Source: Rathayibacter sp. VKM Ac-2804
GTDB lineage: Bacteria; Actinomycetota; Actinomycetes; Actinomycetales; Microbacteriaceae
Length of the DNA: 64,000 bases
Direction: 5' to 3'
Assembly: GCF_009866655.1 (NCBI RefSeq)
Contig: NZ_CP047420.1
Span: 1 to 64,000, forward strand
Positions 49,244 to 57,769 of the stretch are shown one piece after another (position 1 is the first letter of the stretch; each line of letters begins with the position of its first letter). The translations under genes and the position numbers were made by a program. The notes beneath the pieces were generated by a model. The model searched no databases. It worked only from the letters and a program-made list of their open reading frames with translations, and had not been told where the DNA came from.

Positions 49244-49305
49244 CCGATCCGGTCCGGGTGGCGTCCGATCGTGCCCGACGCGACGCGTGCGTGCCCGTTC
49301 GGGCG

Positions 49306-50007
49306 TCAGCGCCGCGGCTGGGCCGGGGCCGGACGTGGCGGGATTCGACGGACGAACTCCATGCGGATGTCGGGGACGATCTTCCGGTCGAGCACGACGG
49401 TCATGTAGCGGCCGTCGACCCGGGCGCCGATGGCGACCACGTCGGGGTCGGTGTCGACGCGGTAGCCGCGCAGCGCCTCGCCGTCGACGACGACCGGGAC
49501 GCCGCGCACGACGTCCTCGTCGCGGAGGGCGGCGGCGACCACCGGCATGCCGCCGCGGCGGGTGCGGACGCGGCCGGGGAAGGTGTTGCGGAGCACGTCG
49601 CCCATGTGCGCGGCGAGGCGCGACTCCAGCGGCCGGCTGCGCTCGGCGGGGATCGGCACGGAGGTGCGGACCGCCTCCCACAGCACGGGGTAGCGCATCC
49701 GGGTGACCTGGTCGACCATCCACGGCGGGAGGTGATCGTTCTCGGCGCGCTCGATCGCGCGCTTCTGCTCCGGGGTGAGCGGGACGTGGTTGACCGGGTC
49801 GGCGCGATTGCGCGGATTCTTGTAGAACGAGTAGGAGAGGGAGATCTCGACGAAGCGTCCGAGCGCCATGGTCTGGGCTGCCGCGAACTCCTCGAGACGG
49901 GGCTGCGGGGCGAACGCGAGGACGGGATCGCCGAAGCGAGCCGCGATCTCGTCCACCCCGGGAGGGGCGGGCATGTCGCGGACCGCCCCCGAAGTGTCCA
50001 TGCGCAT
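49306..50007 (-). CDS. Hypothetical protein
   Basis: 233 residues, soluble and Arg-rich at the C-terminus. Features: MALGRFVEISLSYSFYKNPR, HVPLTPEQKRAIERAENDHL, MVDQVTRMRYPVLWEAVRTS, and SRLAAHMGDVLRNTFPGRVR, then DPDVVAIGARVDGRYMTVVL and a last strand RKIVPDIRMEFVRRIPPRP. It reads as a two-part protein, a helical N-terminal half and a small sheet domain. No family recognised. Starts at ATG 50007, or the in-frame ATG at 50001; no clear ribosome site. Divergent from the threonine aldolase gene with about 150 bp between. Function unknown. Confidence 0.7.
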   Translation of the reverse strand: MRMDTSGAVRDMPAPPGVDEIAARFGDPVLAFAPQPRLEEFAAAQTMALGRFVEISLSYSFYKNPRNRADPVNHVPLTPEQKRAIERAENDHLPPWMVDQVTRMRYPVLWEAVRTSVPIPAERSRPLESRLAAHMGDVLRNTFPGRVRTRRGGMPVVAAALRDEDVVRGVPVVVDGEALRGYRVDTDPDVVAIGARVDGRYMTVVLDRKIVPDIRMEFVRRIPPRPAPAQPRR

Positions 50008-50155
50008 AGGACAAGAGTGGCCTGCCGCTCACCCGATACCAACTTCTTGACGGCAATCGGCTTTCGCGGGAGAGAGCGTTCACGCGATGGAAACACGGGC
50101 GTCAGCGGCGCGCGCTCCCCAGGATCGAGCGGCGACGGGCTGCGAGGATGGGGGG

Positions 50156-51238
50156 ATGAGCGCTCTGCACGATCCCGACCTCCGCGGTTTCGCCTCCGAC
50201 AACTACTCCGGTGTGCACGAGGAGGTGCTCGCTGCGATCGCGGCCGCGAACGGTGCTCACCAGGTCGCGTACGGCGAGGACGTCTACACCGCGGAGCTCC
50301 AGCGCGTCTTCCGCCGCGAGTTCGGCGAGCAGGCGGAGGCGTTCCCCGTCTTCAACGGAACCGGGGCGAACGTGACCGGTCTGCAGTCGATGCTGCCCCG
50401 CTGGGGAGCGGTCGTCTCGGCCGGCACCGCCCACATCAACTCGGACGAGGGCGGGGCCCCCGAGAAGGTCGGCGGGATCAAGATCCTCACCGTCGACAGC
50501 CCCGACGGGAAGCTCACACCCGCGCTGGTGGACGAGCAGGCCTGGGGCTTCGGCGACGAGCACCGCGCTCAGCCGCTGGTCGTCTCGATCACGCAGTCGA
50601 CCGAGCTCGGCACCGTCTACACACCCGAGGAGGTGCGCGCTCTCGCCGACCAGGCCCACGAACGGGGGATGCGGCTCCACATGGACGGCGCGCGGATCGC
50701 GAACGCCGGAGCGGCCCTCGGACTGCCCCTCCGGGCCTTCACCAGCGACGCCGGAGTCGACGTGCTCTCCTTCGGCGGCACCAAGAACGGGATGCTGCTC
50801 GGCGAGGCGATCGTCGTGCTCGACCCCGAGGCGTCCAGCGGGCTGACCTTCCTCCGCAAGACCAACATGCAGCTGTCCTCGAAGATGCGCTTCCTCTCGG
50901 CGCAGCTGCTCGCGATGCTCGGCGAGGACGGCGAGGCGGAGCCGCTCTGGCTGCGCTCGGCACGGCACGCGAACGCGATGGCCGCGCGGCTGCGCTCGCA
51001 GCTGGACGAGGCCGTGGCGGCGGGGCGGATCACCGGGCTCGCCTTCACCCAGCCGACGCAGGCGAACGCGGTGTTCGCGACGCTGCCTGCGGGAGTGGCG
51101 GACCGCCTCCGCGCCGCCTACCGCTTCTACGACTGGAACCCGGCGACGGGCGAGGTGCGCTGGGTCTGCTCGTTCGACACCGGCGAGGACGACATCGACG
51201 CGTTCACGGCGGCGATCGAGCGCGAGCTGGCGGCGTGA
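50156..51238 (+). CDS. Low-specificity threonine aldolase-like PLP enzyme
   Basis: 360 residues. Splits L-threonine or beta-hydroxy amino acids to glycine and an aldehyde. Features of the beta-eliminating lyase/threonine aldolase family: GFASDNYSGVHEEVLAAIAA, AYGEDVYTAELQRVFRREFG, FNGTGANVTGLQSM, INSDEGGAPEKVGG, RLHMDGARIANAG (Asp that pairs with the PLP nitrogen) and LSFGGTKNGMLLGE (PLP-binding Lys). Length is normal. GAGGAT ends 6 nt before the ATG. The stop overlaps the lipoprotein start (GTGA), an odd pairing of a cytoplasmic enzyme with a surface protein. Confidence 0.9.
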   Translation: MSALHDPDLRGFASDNYSGVHEEVLAAIAAANGAHQVAYGEDVYTAELQRVFRREFGEQAEAFPVFNGTGANVTGLQSMLPRWGAVVSAGTAHINSDEGGAPEKVGGIKILTVDSPDGKLTPALVDEQAWGFGDEHRAQPLVVSITQSTELGTVYTPEEVRALADQAHERGMRLHMDGARIANAGAALGLPLRAFTSDAGVDVLSFGGTKNGMLLGEAIVVLDPEASSGLTFLRKTNMQLSSKMRFLSAQLLAMLGEDGEAEPLWLRSARHANAMAARLRSQLDEAVAAGRITGLAFTQPTQANAVFATLPAGVADRLRAAYRFYDWNPATGEVRWVCSFDTGEDDIDAFTAAIERELAA

Positions 51239-52251
51239 GGACGCGCGCCGTCGGGGCGGGGGCGGCGCTGCTCGTCGCGATCGGGCTGCTCGCGGGCTGC
51301 ACGGCGGCCGAGCCGGAGGCCGGCGGGACGGCGTCCGAGTCGGCGCCTCCCACGGCCTCCGCGTCGCCCGCCCCGAGCCGCTCCTCGGCCGCCCGGCTCG
51401 ACTGCGACGCCCTGCTGCCGGTCGCGCGCGCCTCGAGCGCCCTCGGGATCGCAGCCGGCTCGCTCGAGGGGACGCGGGACGAGGCGGTGCGCTCGTCGGC
51501 CGAGCTGATCCGCGAGTCGGCGCAGGAGAACGGCGGACTGCTGACCTGCGCCTGGTACGAGGAGGACGGCACGGCATCGATCGTCGCCTCCGCGGCGGAG
51601 GACGCGGCGGACGCCTTCGCCGCGGCCGGTCTCTCCGGCGGAACGCGCCTCGCGACCGATGTCGAGGCCTACAGCGCCTGCTCCGTCGAGGTCTGCTCCG
51701 TCGATCTGCTCACCGGCTCGACCTGGGTGACGCTCGCGCTGACCGGCTCGCCGGCCGACGCCGATCTCACCGCACTCGCCACGGCCACCGCCGCGGCCGC
51801 CGACGGCCGGCTCGACGAGCCCGTCACCGCGACCGCTCCGGTCTGCGCCGAGGTGCTGACCGGCGAGCAGCTGGCGACGACGGCCGGGCTGGTCGAGGCC
51901 ACTCCGGGCACCGGGACCGAGGGCGTCACGCCGTCGACGGCCTCCGCCGCGGCCGCCGCCCGCGCGGGCTACGCCTCGTGCACCTGGACCGACGCGACCA
52001 GCAGCAGCTACGCGGGCCTGAGCGTCGACGTGCTGCCGAACGGCGAGGACGGCTGGCGCAACCTCTCCCTGACGACCGGGCTCGCCGTCACGCTCACTCC
52101 GCTCGACGGCCTCGGCGACCGGGCGCTCTCGGGCTGCGGCGGCGGCTCGTGCGAGGTCGACGTGCTGGCCGATGACACGTGGTGGCGCGTGCTCGTGACG
52201 GGCGACGCGGCTCGAGCCGAGTCCGTGGCGCGAGCGGTCATCGCCGGCTGA
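51235..52251 (+). CDS. Putative lipoprotein with two Cys-rich halves
   Basis: 338 residues from a GTG overlapping the aldolase stop. Signal peptide TRAVGAGAALLVAIGLLAGC with lipobox LLAGC (Cys at residue 21), then a Ser/Pro/Ala spacer. The mature protein has two similar modules, each with a DCDALLPV- or APVCAEVLT-type start and a CAWYEEDG or CTWTDATS core, plus paired cysteines (YSACSVEVCSVD, LSGCGGGSCEVD). The C-x-W and C-x(4)-C pattern repeated twice suggests an internal duplication. Exposed on the membrane outer face. Function unknown. It ends 9 bp before a family A palindrome. Confidence 0.8.
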   Translation: MRTRAVGAGAALLVAIGLLAGCTAAEPEAGGTASESAPPTASASPAPSRSSAARLDCDALLPVARASSALGIAAGSLEGTRDEAVRSSAELIRESAQENGGLLTCAWYEEDGTASIVASAAEDAADAFAAAGLSGGTRLATDVEAYSACSVEVCSVDLLTGSTWVTLALTGSPADADLTALATATAAAADGRLDEPVTATAPVCAEVLTGEQLATTAGLVEATPGTGTEGVTPSTASAAAAARAGYASCTWTDATSSSYAGLSVDVLPNGEDGWRNLSLTTGLAVTLTPLDGLGDRALSGCGGGSCEVDVLADDTWWRVLVTGDAARAESVARAVIAG

Positions 52252-52260
52252 TCCCCCGCC

Positions 52261-52319
52261 GCGAGATGCCACTTGTGCACGCCTTCTCCGGCGTGTCGCG
52301 TGCACAAGTGGCATCTCGC
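52261..52319. repeat. Family A palindrome, copy 5
   Basis: Perfect 22-bp arms (52261-52282, 52298-52319), plus orientation with loop box GGCGTGTCGCG. It lies between convergent gene ends. Confidence 0.9.
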
Positions 52320-52336
52320 GGGAGGGAGGGGGACGT

Positions 52337-53101
52337 TCAGCGGCGCCAGTACTCGTAGTGCGAGGACTCGCGGCAGCCGAGGGACGCGTAGAGGCGGCGG
52401 GCGGCGGCGTTGTCGGCGAGCACCTGGATCCACAGGCGGTCGACGCCTCGTGCGGCGGCCTGCTCGAGCAGGGCGCGGAGGAGAGTAGCGGCGTGGCCGC
52501 GGCGGCGCGCGTCCGGGCGGGTGGCCAGGGCGAACAACCCGCACCAGCGCTCGCCGTCCTCGGCGGTCGCCCAGGAGAGCCGGCCGCAGGCGGCGGGGCA
52601 GCTTCCGTCCCGCAGCAGGGCGTAGGCGGAGTCGCAGCCCGCGAGGATCCGCTCGGCGATCCCGCGCTCGGCGTCGCCGCCGCGGCCGTCGACCGACCAC
52701 CAGAGCGACAGCCACTCCTCACCGGGCGCCTCCGTCGTCTCGACCGACTCCGCGGCCTCCGTGGCGGCGGGACCGAGCGCGGCGAGCGCCTCCGTCACGG
52801 AGCCGGTGAGGACGAGGGTGCGCTCATGCCCGGCGTAGCCGCGGCGGGCGAGCCGCGCGGGCAGGTCGGCGGGGAGAGTCGCGGGGCCGAGCTGGAAGAG
52901 CGGCGGGATCCCCTGCTCGCGCGCGAACTCCTCCGCTGCGGTGATCGCCTGGTCCACGTCCTCGACGGGACCGGAGGTGAGCACCGAGTTGGCGCGCTTC
53001 GTGACGCCGCCGGCCGCGCGCAGCCACCAGCCGGCGAGCGCTCGGCGCTCGAGGGGTGGCCAGGCGTCGGCGGCGAGGCGGTCGAGGAGGCGCGGATCCA
53101 T
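52337..53101 (-). CDS. GNAT N-acetyltransferase, two-part
   Basis: 254 residues. The C-terminal half carries the GNAT core: GRLSWATAEDGERWCGLFAL, the CoA loop ATRPDARRRGHAATLLRALL (R-x-x-G-x-A), and LWIQVLADNAAARRLYASLG. The N-terminal half (PPLERRALAGWWLRAAGGVT, KRANSVLTSGP, EEFAREQGIPPLFQLG) matches proteins with a degenerate first GNAT domain. Substrate unknown. TAGCGT 6 nt upstream marks a leaderless ATG at 53101. The 3' end faces the lipoprotein gene across a family A palindrome. Confidence 0.88.
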   Translation of the reverse strand: MDPRLLDRLAADAWPPLERRALAGWWLRAAGGVTKRANSVLTSGPVEDVDQAITAAEEFAREQGIPPLFQLGPATLPADLPARLARRGYAGHERTLVLTGSVTEALAALGPAATEAAESVETTEAPGEEWLSLWWSVDGRGGDAERGIAERILAGCDSAYALLRDGSCPAACGRLSWATAEDGERWCGLFALATRPDARRRGHAATLLRALLEQAAARGVDRLWIQVLADNAAARRLYASLGCRESSHYEYWRR

Positions 53102-53107
53102 CCGTCC

Positions 53108-53113
53108 ACGCTA
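53108..53113 (-). promoter_or_regulatory. -10 box TAGCGT, leaderless start
   Basis: TAGCGT on the minus strand, 6 nt before the ATG at 53101. Confidence 0.6.
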
Positions 53114-53220
53114 GCGGCGGCCCCGAGCCGGGCTCCTCGACACAGCATCCGGCTCGACACAGGATCCGGCTCGGACGCGACCTCCGACTCGGGACGGGTC
53201 CTCCGGCTCGGGGAGACGGC

Positions 53221-53276
53221 TCCGGCTCGCAGGATCACTGCGATCAGACGAGCCGAGGCGGATCCTGCGAGCCGGA
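53221..53276. terminator. Long inverted repeat after lpdA
   Basis: TCCGGCTCGCAGGATC (53221-53236) and its exact complement (53261-53276), loop of 24. It lies 36 bp past the lpdA stop. Several more copies of TCCGGCTCG or close variants lie between 53145 and 53230. Confidence 0.6.
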
Positions 53277-53311
53277 GCACGCGGTGCAGGTGGTGCAGGT
53301 GGTGCGGGGAG

Positions 53312-54712
53312 CTACATGTTGATCATGTGGCCCTTGAGGCCGTGGAAGCCCTCCTGGAGCGCCTCCGACAGCGTCGGGTGGGTGTGCACGTTGCGGGCCA
53401 GCTCGGTCGCCGTGAGGTCCCACTTCTGCGCGAGCGTGAGCTCGGGGAGCAGCTCGGACACGTCCGGGCCGATCATGTGGGCGCCGAGGAGCTCGCCGTA
53501 CTGCTTGCTCGCGATGAGCTTGACGAAGCCGGTCGGCTCGCCGAGGCCGTGGGCCTTGCCGTTGGCCATGAACGGGAAGGTCGAGACGGTGATCTCGTGG
53601 CCCTCGTCGGTCGCCTGCTTCTCGGTGAGACCGAAGGAGGCGATCTGCGGCTGGCAGAAGGTGGCGCGCGGCATCATCCGGTAGTCGCCGAGGGTCTGGG
53701 TCTCGGCTCCGGCGATGGTCTCCGCGGCGACGACGCCCTGCGCCTCCGCGACGTGCGCGAGCTGCAGCTTGGCGGTGACGTCGCCGATCGCGTAGATGTG
53801 CGGGACGTTGGTGCGCATGTACTCGTCGATGCCGATGGCGCCGCGCTCGGTGACCTCGACGCCCGTCTTCTCGAGGCCGAAGCCCTCGACGCGCGGGACC
53901 CAGCCGATCGACATGAGGACCTTGTCGACCTCGAGGGTCGACTGCGTGCCGTCCTTGCCGGTGTAGGTGACGGTGACGTAGCCGTCCTTGTCGACGACCG
54001 ACTCGACCTTGGTCGAGGTGAGGATCTCGACGCCGAGCTTCTTGTACTGCTTCTGGATCTCCTTGGAGACGTCCGGGTCCTCGTTGGGGAGGGCGCGGTC
54101 CATGAACTCGATGATCGTCACGTCGACGCCGTAGTTCTTGAGGACGTAGGCGAACTCCATGCCGATCGCGCCGGCGCCCACGATGGCCATCGTGTCGGGC
54201 AGCTCGCGGGTCATGATCTGCGTCTCGTAGGTGACGACGTTCTCGGAGAGCTCGACGCCGGGGAGGAGGCGGACGCTCGCGCCGGTCGCGATGATCGCGT
54301 CGTCGAAGGTGAGCGACTCGGAGCCGCCCTTGGTGAGCTGCACGTCGAGGCCCTGCGGGCCGGTGAAGGAGCCGGTGCCGTCGAACTCGGTGATCTTGTT
54401 CTTCTTCATCAGGAAGTGGACGCCCTTGGTGCGTCCGTCCGCGACGGTGCGGCTGCGGTCGAAGGCCACGCCGAAGTCGAAGGAGACGTCGCCCGAGATG
54501 CCGAACTGCTTCGCCTGCGCGTGGAAGATGTGGGCGAGCTCCGCGTTGCGCAGGAGGGCCTTGGAGGGGATGCAGCCCACGTTGAGGCAGACACCGCCCC
54601 AGTACTTCTTCTCGACGATGGCGACGGACTTGCCGAGCTGGGCGGCACGGATCGCGGCCACGTATCCACCGGGGCCTGCCCCCAGGACGACGACGTCGAA
54701 GTGCTGGGCCAT
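53312..54712 (-). CDS. lpdA: Dihydrolipoyl dehydrogenase (E3)
   Basis: 466 residues. Flavoprotein that reoxidises dihydrolipoamide in pyruvate, 2-oxoglutarate and branched-chain dehydrogenase complexes. FAD motif [20 protein letters not shown], redox disulfide [21 protein letters not shown] motif [20 protein letters not shown], second FAD motif [15 protein letters not shown] and the C-terminal active His in [12 protein letters not shown]. The start is set by GGAGGA 6-7 nt before the ATG at 54712. TACCCT at 54767-54772 is a possible -10 box with a ~55-nt leader. No E1 or E2 gene adjacent. Confidence 0.96.
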   Translation of the reverse strand: MAQHFDVVVLGAGPGGYVAAIRAAQLGKSVAIVEKKYWGGVCLNVGCIPSKALLRNAELAHIFHAQAKQFGISGDVSFDFGVAFDRSRTVADGRTKGVHFLMKKNKITEFDGTGSFTGPQGLDVQLTKGGSESLTFDDAIIATGASVRLLPGVELSENVVTYETQIMTRELPDTMAIVGAGAIGMEFAYVLKNYGVDVTIIEFMDRALPNEDPDVSKEIQKQYKKLGVEILTSTKVESVVDKDGYVTVTYTGKDGTQSTLEVDKVLMSIGWVPRVEGFGLEKTGVEVTERGAIGIDEYMRTNVPHIYAIGDVTAKLQLAHVAEAQGVVAAETIAGAETQTLGDYRMMPRATFCQPQIASFGLTEKQATDEGHEITVSTFPFMANGKAHGLGEPTGFVKLIASKQYGELLGAHMIGPDVSELLPELTLAQKWDLTATELARNVHTHPTLSEALQEGFHGLKGHMINM

Positions 54713-54909
54713 GGATGTTCCTCCAGAGTGATGAGTTGTCGCGCGCGGGGAGCCACGCCGTCTCCCAGGGTACCGTTCCGCACCGACAGGACCCCGTGCT
54801 CCTCCGTGGGCGAACGCGCTCGTCGGGAATGCCGGCGGGCGGTCCGCGGTTGACTGCGTGGGGCGACGAGGCCCTCCCTGCTCGGCACCATCCCCGGAGA
54901 GAAGCACCC

Positions 54910-55497
54910 ATGACCGACACCGCCACCCGCACCGCCTCGACCAGCGCCCCGATCCTCGACGTGCTGGCCGAGCGCTGGAGCCCCCGCTCCTACGACGCCA
55001 CCGCCGTGATCGCGGACGAGACGCTGACCTCGCTGCTCGAGGCCGCCCGCTGGTCCCCCTCCGCCGGCAACTCGCAGCCTTCGCGCTTCATCGTCGCGCG
55101 CCGCGGGACGCCCGAGTTCGTCAGCATCGTCGGCACCCTGGTCGGCTTCAACGCCGCGTGGGCCGGCTCGGCCGCCGCGCTGATCGTCGCGCTCGCCGAG
55201 ACCGTCGACGAGAAGGGCGAGGCGCGCCCGTGGGCCGTCTACGACCTCGGCCAGGCCGTCGCCCACCTCAGCGTGCAGGCGCACCACGAGGGACTGCACG
55301 TGCACCAGATGGCCGGCTTCGACAAGGACGGCGTCCGGACGGCGTTCGGCGTCGACGCGCGCTTCGACCCCGTGACCGTCGCCGCCGTGGGCGTGCTGGC
55401 CGGCCCCGAGGCGCTCTCGAACGACGTGCTGCGCGAGCGCGAGACCGCGCCCCGCACGCGCCTCCCGCTCGAGGAGCTCGTGCTCGTCCAGGCGTAG
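54910..55497 (+). CDS. Nitroreductase family protein
   Basis: 195 residues. FMN-dependent reductase fold: [20 protein letters not shown] (opening R-S-x-R), [20 protein letters not shown] (FMN phosphate site), [20 protein letters not shown] and [15 protein letters not shown]. Members reduce nitro groups, flavins or enones with NAD(P)H; the real substrate is unknown. The ribosome site GGAGAG lies 8 nt before the ATG. TTGACT at 54850 could be a -35 box but has no good partner. A terminator follows at 55510. Confidence 0.9.
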   Translation: MTDTATRTASTSAPILDVLAERWSPRSYDATAVIADETLTSLLEAARWSPSAGNSQPSRFIVARRGTPEFVSIVGTLVGFNAAWAGSAAALIVALAETVDEKGEARPWAVYDLGQAVAHLSVQAHHEGLHVHQMAGFDKDGVRTAFGVDARFDPVTVAAVGVLAGPEALSNDVLRERETAPRTRLPLEELVLVQA

Positions 55498-55509
55498 TCC
55501 GCTCCCCCG

Positions 55510-55549
55510 AGGCCCCGTCGGCCGCCGCTCCGCGGTGCCGGCGGGGCCT
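55510..55549 (+). terminator. Terminator of the nitroreductase gene
   Basis: AGGCCCCG..CGGC (55510-55522) pairs with GCCGGCGGGGCCT (55537-55549) with one mismatch, then TTCGTCGTT. Confidence 0.7.
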
Positions 55550-55675
55550 TCGTCGTTCGGGGCCCGTGGCGCGGCGCCCGCTGTGTTACTCCGCGTTTCG
55601 TCATGGAATCGGAGGAGTCGGCGCTCGTCCGTACGATCGGACGGGTCCGCCCGCCCGCCCCGCCTCGGAGCCCTC

Positions 55676-56485
55676 ATGACCGGAACGCCCGCCCGCACGA
55701 GCCTCGCCTTCGACGCCGCGCTCGGGCAGTCGGCGTTCCCGGTGCGCTTCGACGGGGTCGGCCGCACCTTCGCCCCGGGCGCCCCCGTCCTCGCCGACGT
55801 CTCGCTCGATGTGCGGGCCGGCGAGGTGATCGCGATCCTCGGACCGAGCGGCTGCGGCAAGTCGACGCTGCTCCGGATCGCGGCCGGTCTCGACACGGCG
55901 AGCGCCGGCAGCGTGCTGATCGACGACTCGCCCGTCTCCGGCATCGACCCGCGCTGCGCGGTGGCGTTCCAAGAGCCGCGGCTGCTGCCCTGGCGCTCCC
56001 TCGCGGCGAACGTGGCGCTCGGACTGCCCCGCGGTACCTCGCGCGAGGCGGGCCGCACCGCGGTCGACGAGCTGCTCTCGCTCGTCGGGCTGACCGCGCA
56101 CGCCGGCTCCCGGCCGCGCGAGGTGTCCGGCGGCATGGCCCAGCGCGCCTCGCTCGCCCGCGCCCTCGCCCGCAACCCCGGTGTGCTGCTGCTGGACGAG
56201 CCGTTCGGAGCGCTCGACGCGCTGACCCGCCTGCGGATGCAGGACCTGCTGCTCGAGGTGCACGCCGCCGCTCCCGCGACGATCCTGCTCGTCACCCACG
56301 ACGTGGACGAGGCGCTGCAGCTGGCCGACCGCATCGTGCTGCTCGGCCGCGACGAGCCGGGCGGCGTCTCTCGCATCCGGCAGATCATGACGGTCCCCGG
56401 CGCCCGGCCCCGAGACCGGGGCTCCGCCGAGCTCGCCGAGCGGCGGGTCGAGCTGCTCGAGGGTCTCGGGATCGAGCGGCACTAG
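55676..56485 (+). CDS. ABC importer ATPase (nitrate/sulfonate/taurine type)
   Basis: 269 residues. Walker A LGPSGCGKSTLLRI, Q-loop VAFQEPRLLPWRSLAANVAL (the Q-E-P-R-L-x-P-W form of SsuB/TauB), signature REVSGGMAQRASLARALA, Walker B LLLDEPFGALDALTR and His in LLVTHDVDEAL. It powers uptake together with the binding protein and permease encoded next. The start has GGAG 6 nt upstream. First gene of a four-gene run that ends with an acyl-CoA ligase. TACGAT at 55632 may be its -10 box. Confidence 0.92.
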   Translation: MTGTPARTSLAFDAALGQSAFPVRFDGVGRTFAPGAPVLADVSLDVRAGEVIAILGPSGCGKSTLLRIAAGLDTASAGSVLIDDSPVSGIDPRCAVAFQEPRLLPWRSLAANVALGLPRGTSREAGRTAVDELLSLVGLTAHAGSRPREVSGGMAQRASLARALARNPGVLLLDEPFGALDALTRLRMQDLLLEVHAAAPATILLVTHDVDEALQLADRIVLLGRDEPGGVSRIRQIMTVPGARPRDRGSAELAERRVELLEGLGIERH

Positions 56486-56628
56486 GCCGTCCCGGACCCG
56501 CTCCCCCGCTCCTCCCCAGGCGGTGATCCCGCTGTCCGTCCACGGATCCCGCCGCTCGCGGGCATCCCTCCCCCCCTGCTCCCGCACACTCGTTCCACTC
56601 CCGGAACCGCATCGAAGTCGAGGCCCCC

Positions 56629-57702
56629 ATGTCGCTCCAGTCCTTCAGCACCTCCCCGCTCACCCGTCGCACCGCGCTCGCCGGCCTGCTCACCGCCGCC
56701 GCGGTCCCGCTCCTCGCGGGCTGCGTCCAGGGCGAGGGCAGCGGCGGCGCGGCCGCGGCACCCGCCGCCTCCGACGGCTCGACCGCGACGACCCGGGGCG
56801 GCACGCTGACGCTCGACTTCGCGACCTACAACCCGCTCAGCCTCGTCATCAAGGAGAAGGGCTGGCTCGAGACCGCCCTCGCCGAGCAGGAGGTCACGGT
56901 CACCTGGGTGCAGTCGGCCGGCTCGAACAAGGCCAACGAGGCGCTGCGCGCCGGGGCGATCGACGTCGGCTCGACCGCCGGCTCGGCCGCACTGCTCGCC
57001 CGCTCGAACGGCTCGCCCATCAGGACGATCGACATCTTCTCGCAGCCGGAGTGGTCCGCCCTCGTCGTGCCCGCCGGCTCCGCCATCACGAGCGTCGAGC
57101 AGCTCGCCGGCAAGCAGATCGCGGCGACCAGCGGCACCGACCCCTACTTCTTCCTCGTGCAGGCGCTCGAGGCCGCCGGCCTGAGCATCGACGACGTCAC
57201 CGTGCAGAACCTCCAGCACGCCGACGGCTGGGCGGCGCTGCAGAACGGCTCGGTCGACGCCTGGGCCGGTCTCGACCCGATCATGGCGGGGGCGGAGGCG
57301 GCCGGGGCGACCCTGCTCTACCGCAACGTCGACTTCAACTCCTACGGGCTGCTCAACGCCACCGAGAGCTTCCTCGCGGCCAAGCCCGACCTCGCGCAGA
57401 CCGTGGTGAACGCCTACGAGCACGCCCGTGCCTGGGCGCTGGAGAACCAGGAGGAGACGGCGAGCATCCTCGCGTCGGTCGCCGGTCTCGACGTCGCCGT
57501 GGCGACCACGGTGATCACCGAGCGCAGCAACCTCGACGTCGACAACGTCCCCGGCTCCGCGCAGACCGACGTGCTCGCGGTGATCGGCCCGATCTTCGTC
57601 GCGAACGGCGACGTCGCCTCGCAGGACCAGGTCGACGCGGCCCTCGACTCGCTGATCGACGACACCTACGCGTCGGCGGCGGACCCGTCCGCGATCGCCT
57701 GA
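56629..57702 (+). CDS. ABC importer substrate-binding lipoprotein
   Basis: 357 residues. The signal STSPLTRRTALAGLLTAAAV has a twin-arginine pair and ends in the lipobox LLAGC (Cys near residue 31), so it may be exported folded by Tat and then lipidated. The body is NMT1/SsuA-like: LDFATYNPLSLVIKEKGWLE, VQSAGSNKANEALRAGAIDV, GSTAGSAALLARSNG, QLAGKQIAATSGTDPYFFLV and ADGWAALQNGSVDAWAGLDP, as in aliphatic sulfonate-binding proteins. The ligand is unknown and could be a sulfonate or another small anion. A 143-bp gap separates it from the ATPase gene. Confidence 0.92.
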   Translation: MSLQSFSTSPLTRRTALAGLLTAAAVPLLAGCVQGEGSGGAAAAPAASDGSTATTRGGTLTLDFATYNPLSLVIKEKGWLETALAEQEVTVTWVQSAGSNKANEALRAGAIDVGSTAGSAALLARSNGSPIRTIDIFSQPEWSALVVPAGSAITSVEQLAGKQIAATSGTDPYFFLVQALEAAGLSIDDVTVQNLQHADGWAALQNGSVDAWAGLDPIMAGAEAAGATLLYRNVDFNSYGLLNATESFLAAKPDLAQTVVNAYEHARAWALENQEETASILASVAGLDVAVATTVITERSNLDVDNVPGSAQTDVLAVIGPIFVANGDVASQDQVDAALDSLIDDTYASAADPSAIA

Positions 57703-57769
57703 CGGCGCTCCTGACGCCCACCCGGACCCGGCCCCCTGCACCGACCGCTCGATGAACGAGGAGACGACG

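Noticed and set aside
791..52319. Regular family A copies as a CRISPR array
   Set aside because: Copies are kilobases apart, each is a full hairpin, and there are no spacers or cas genes.
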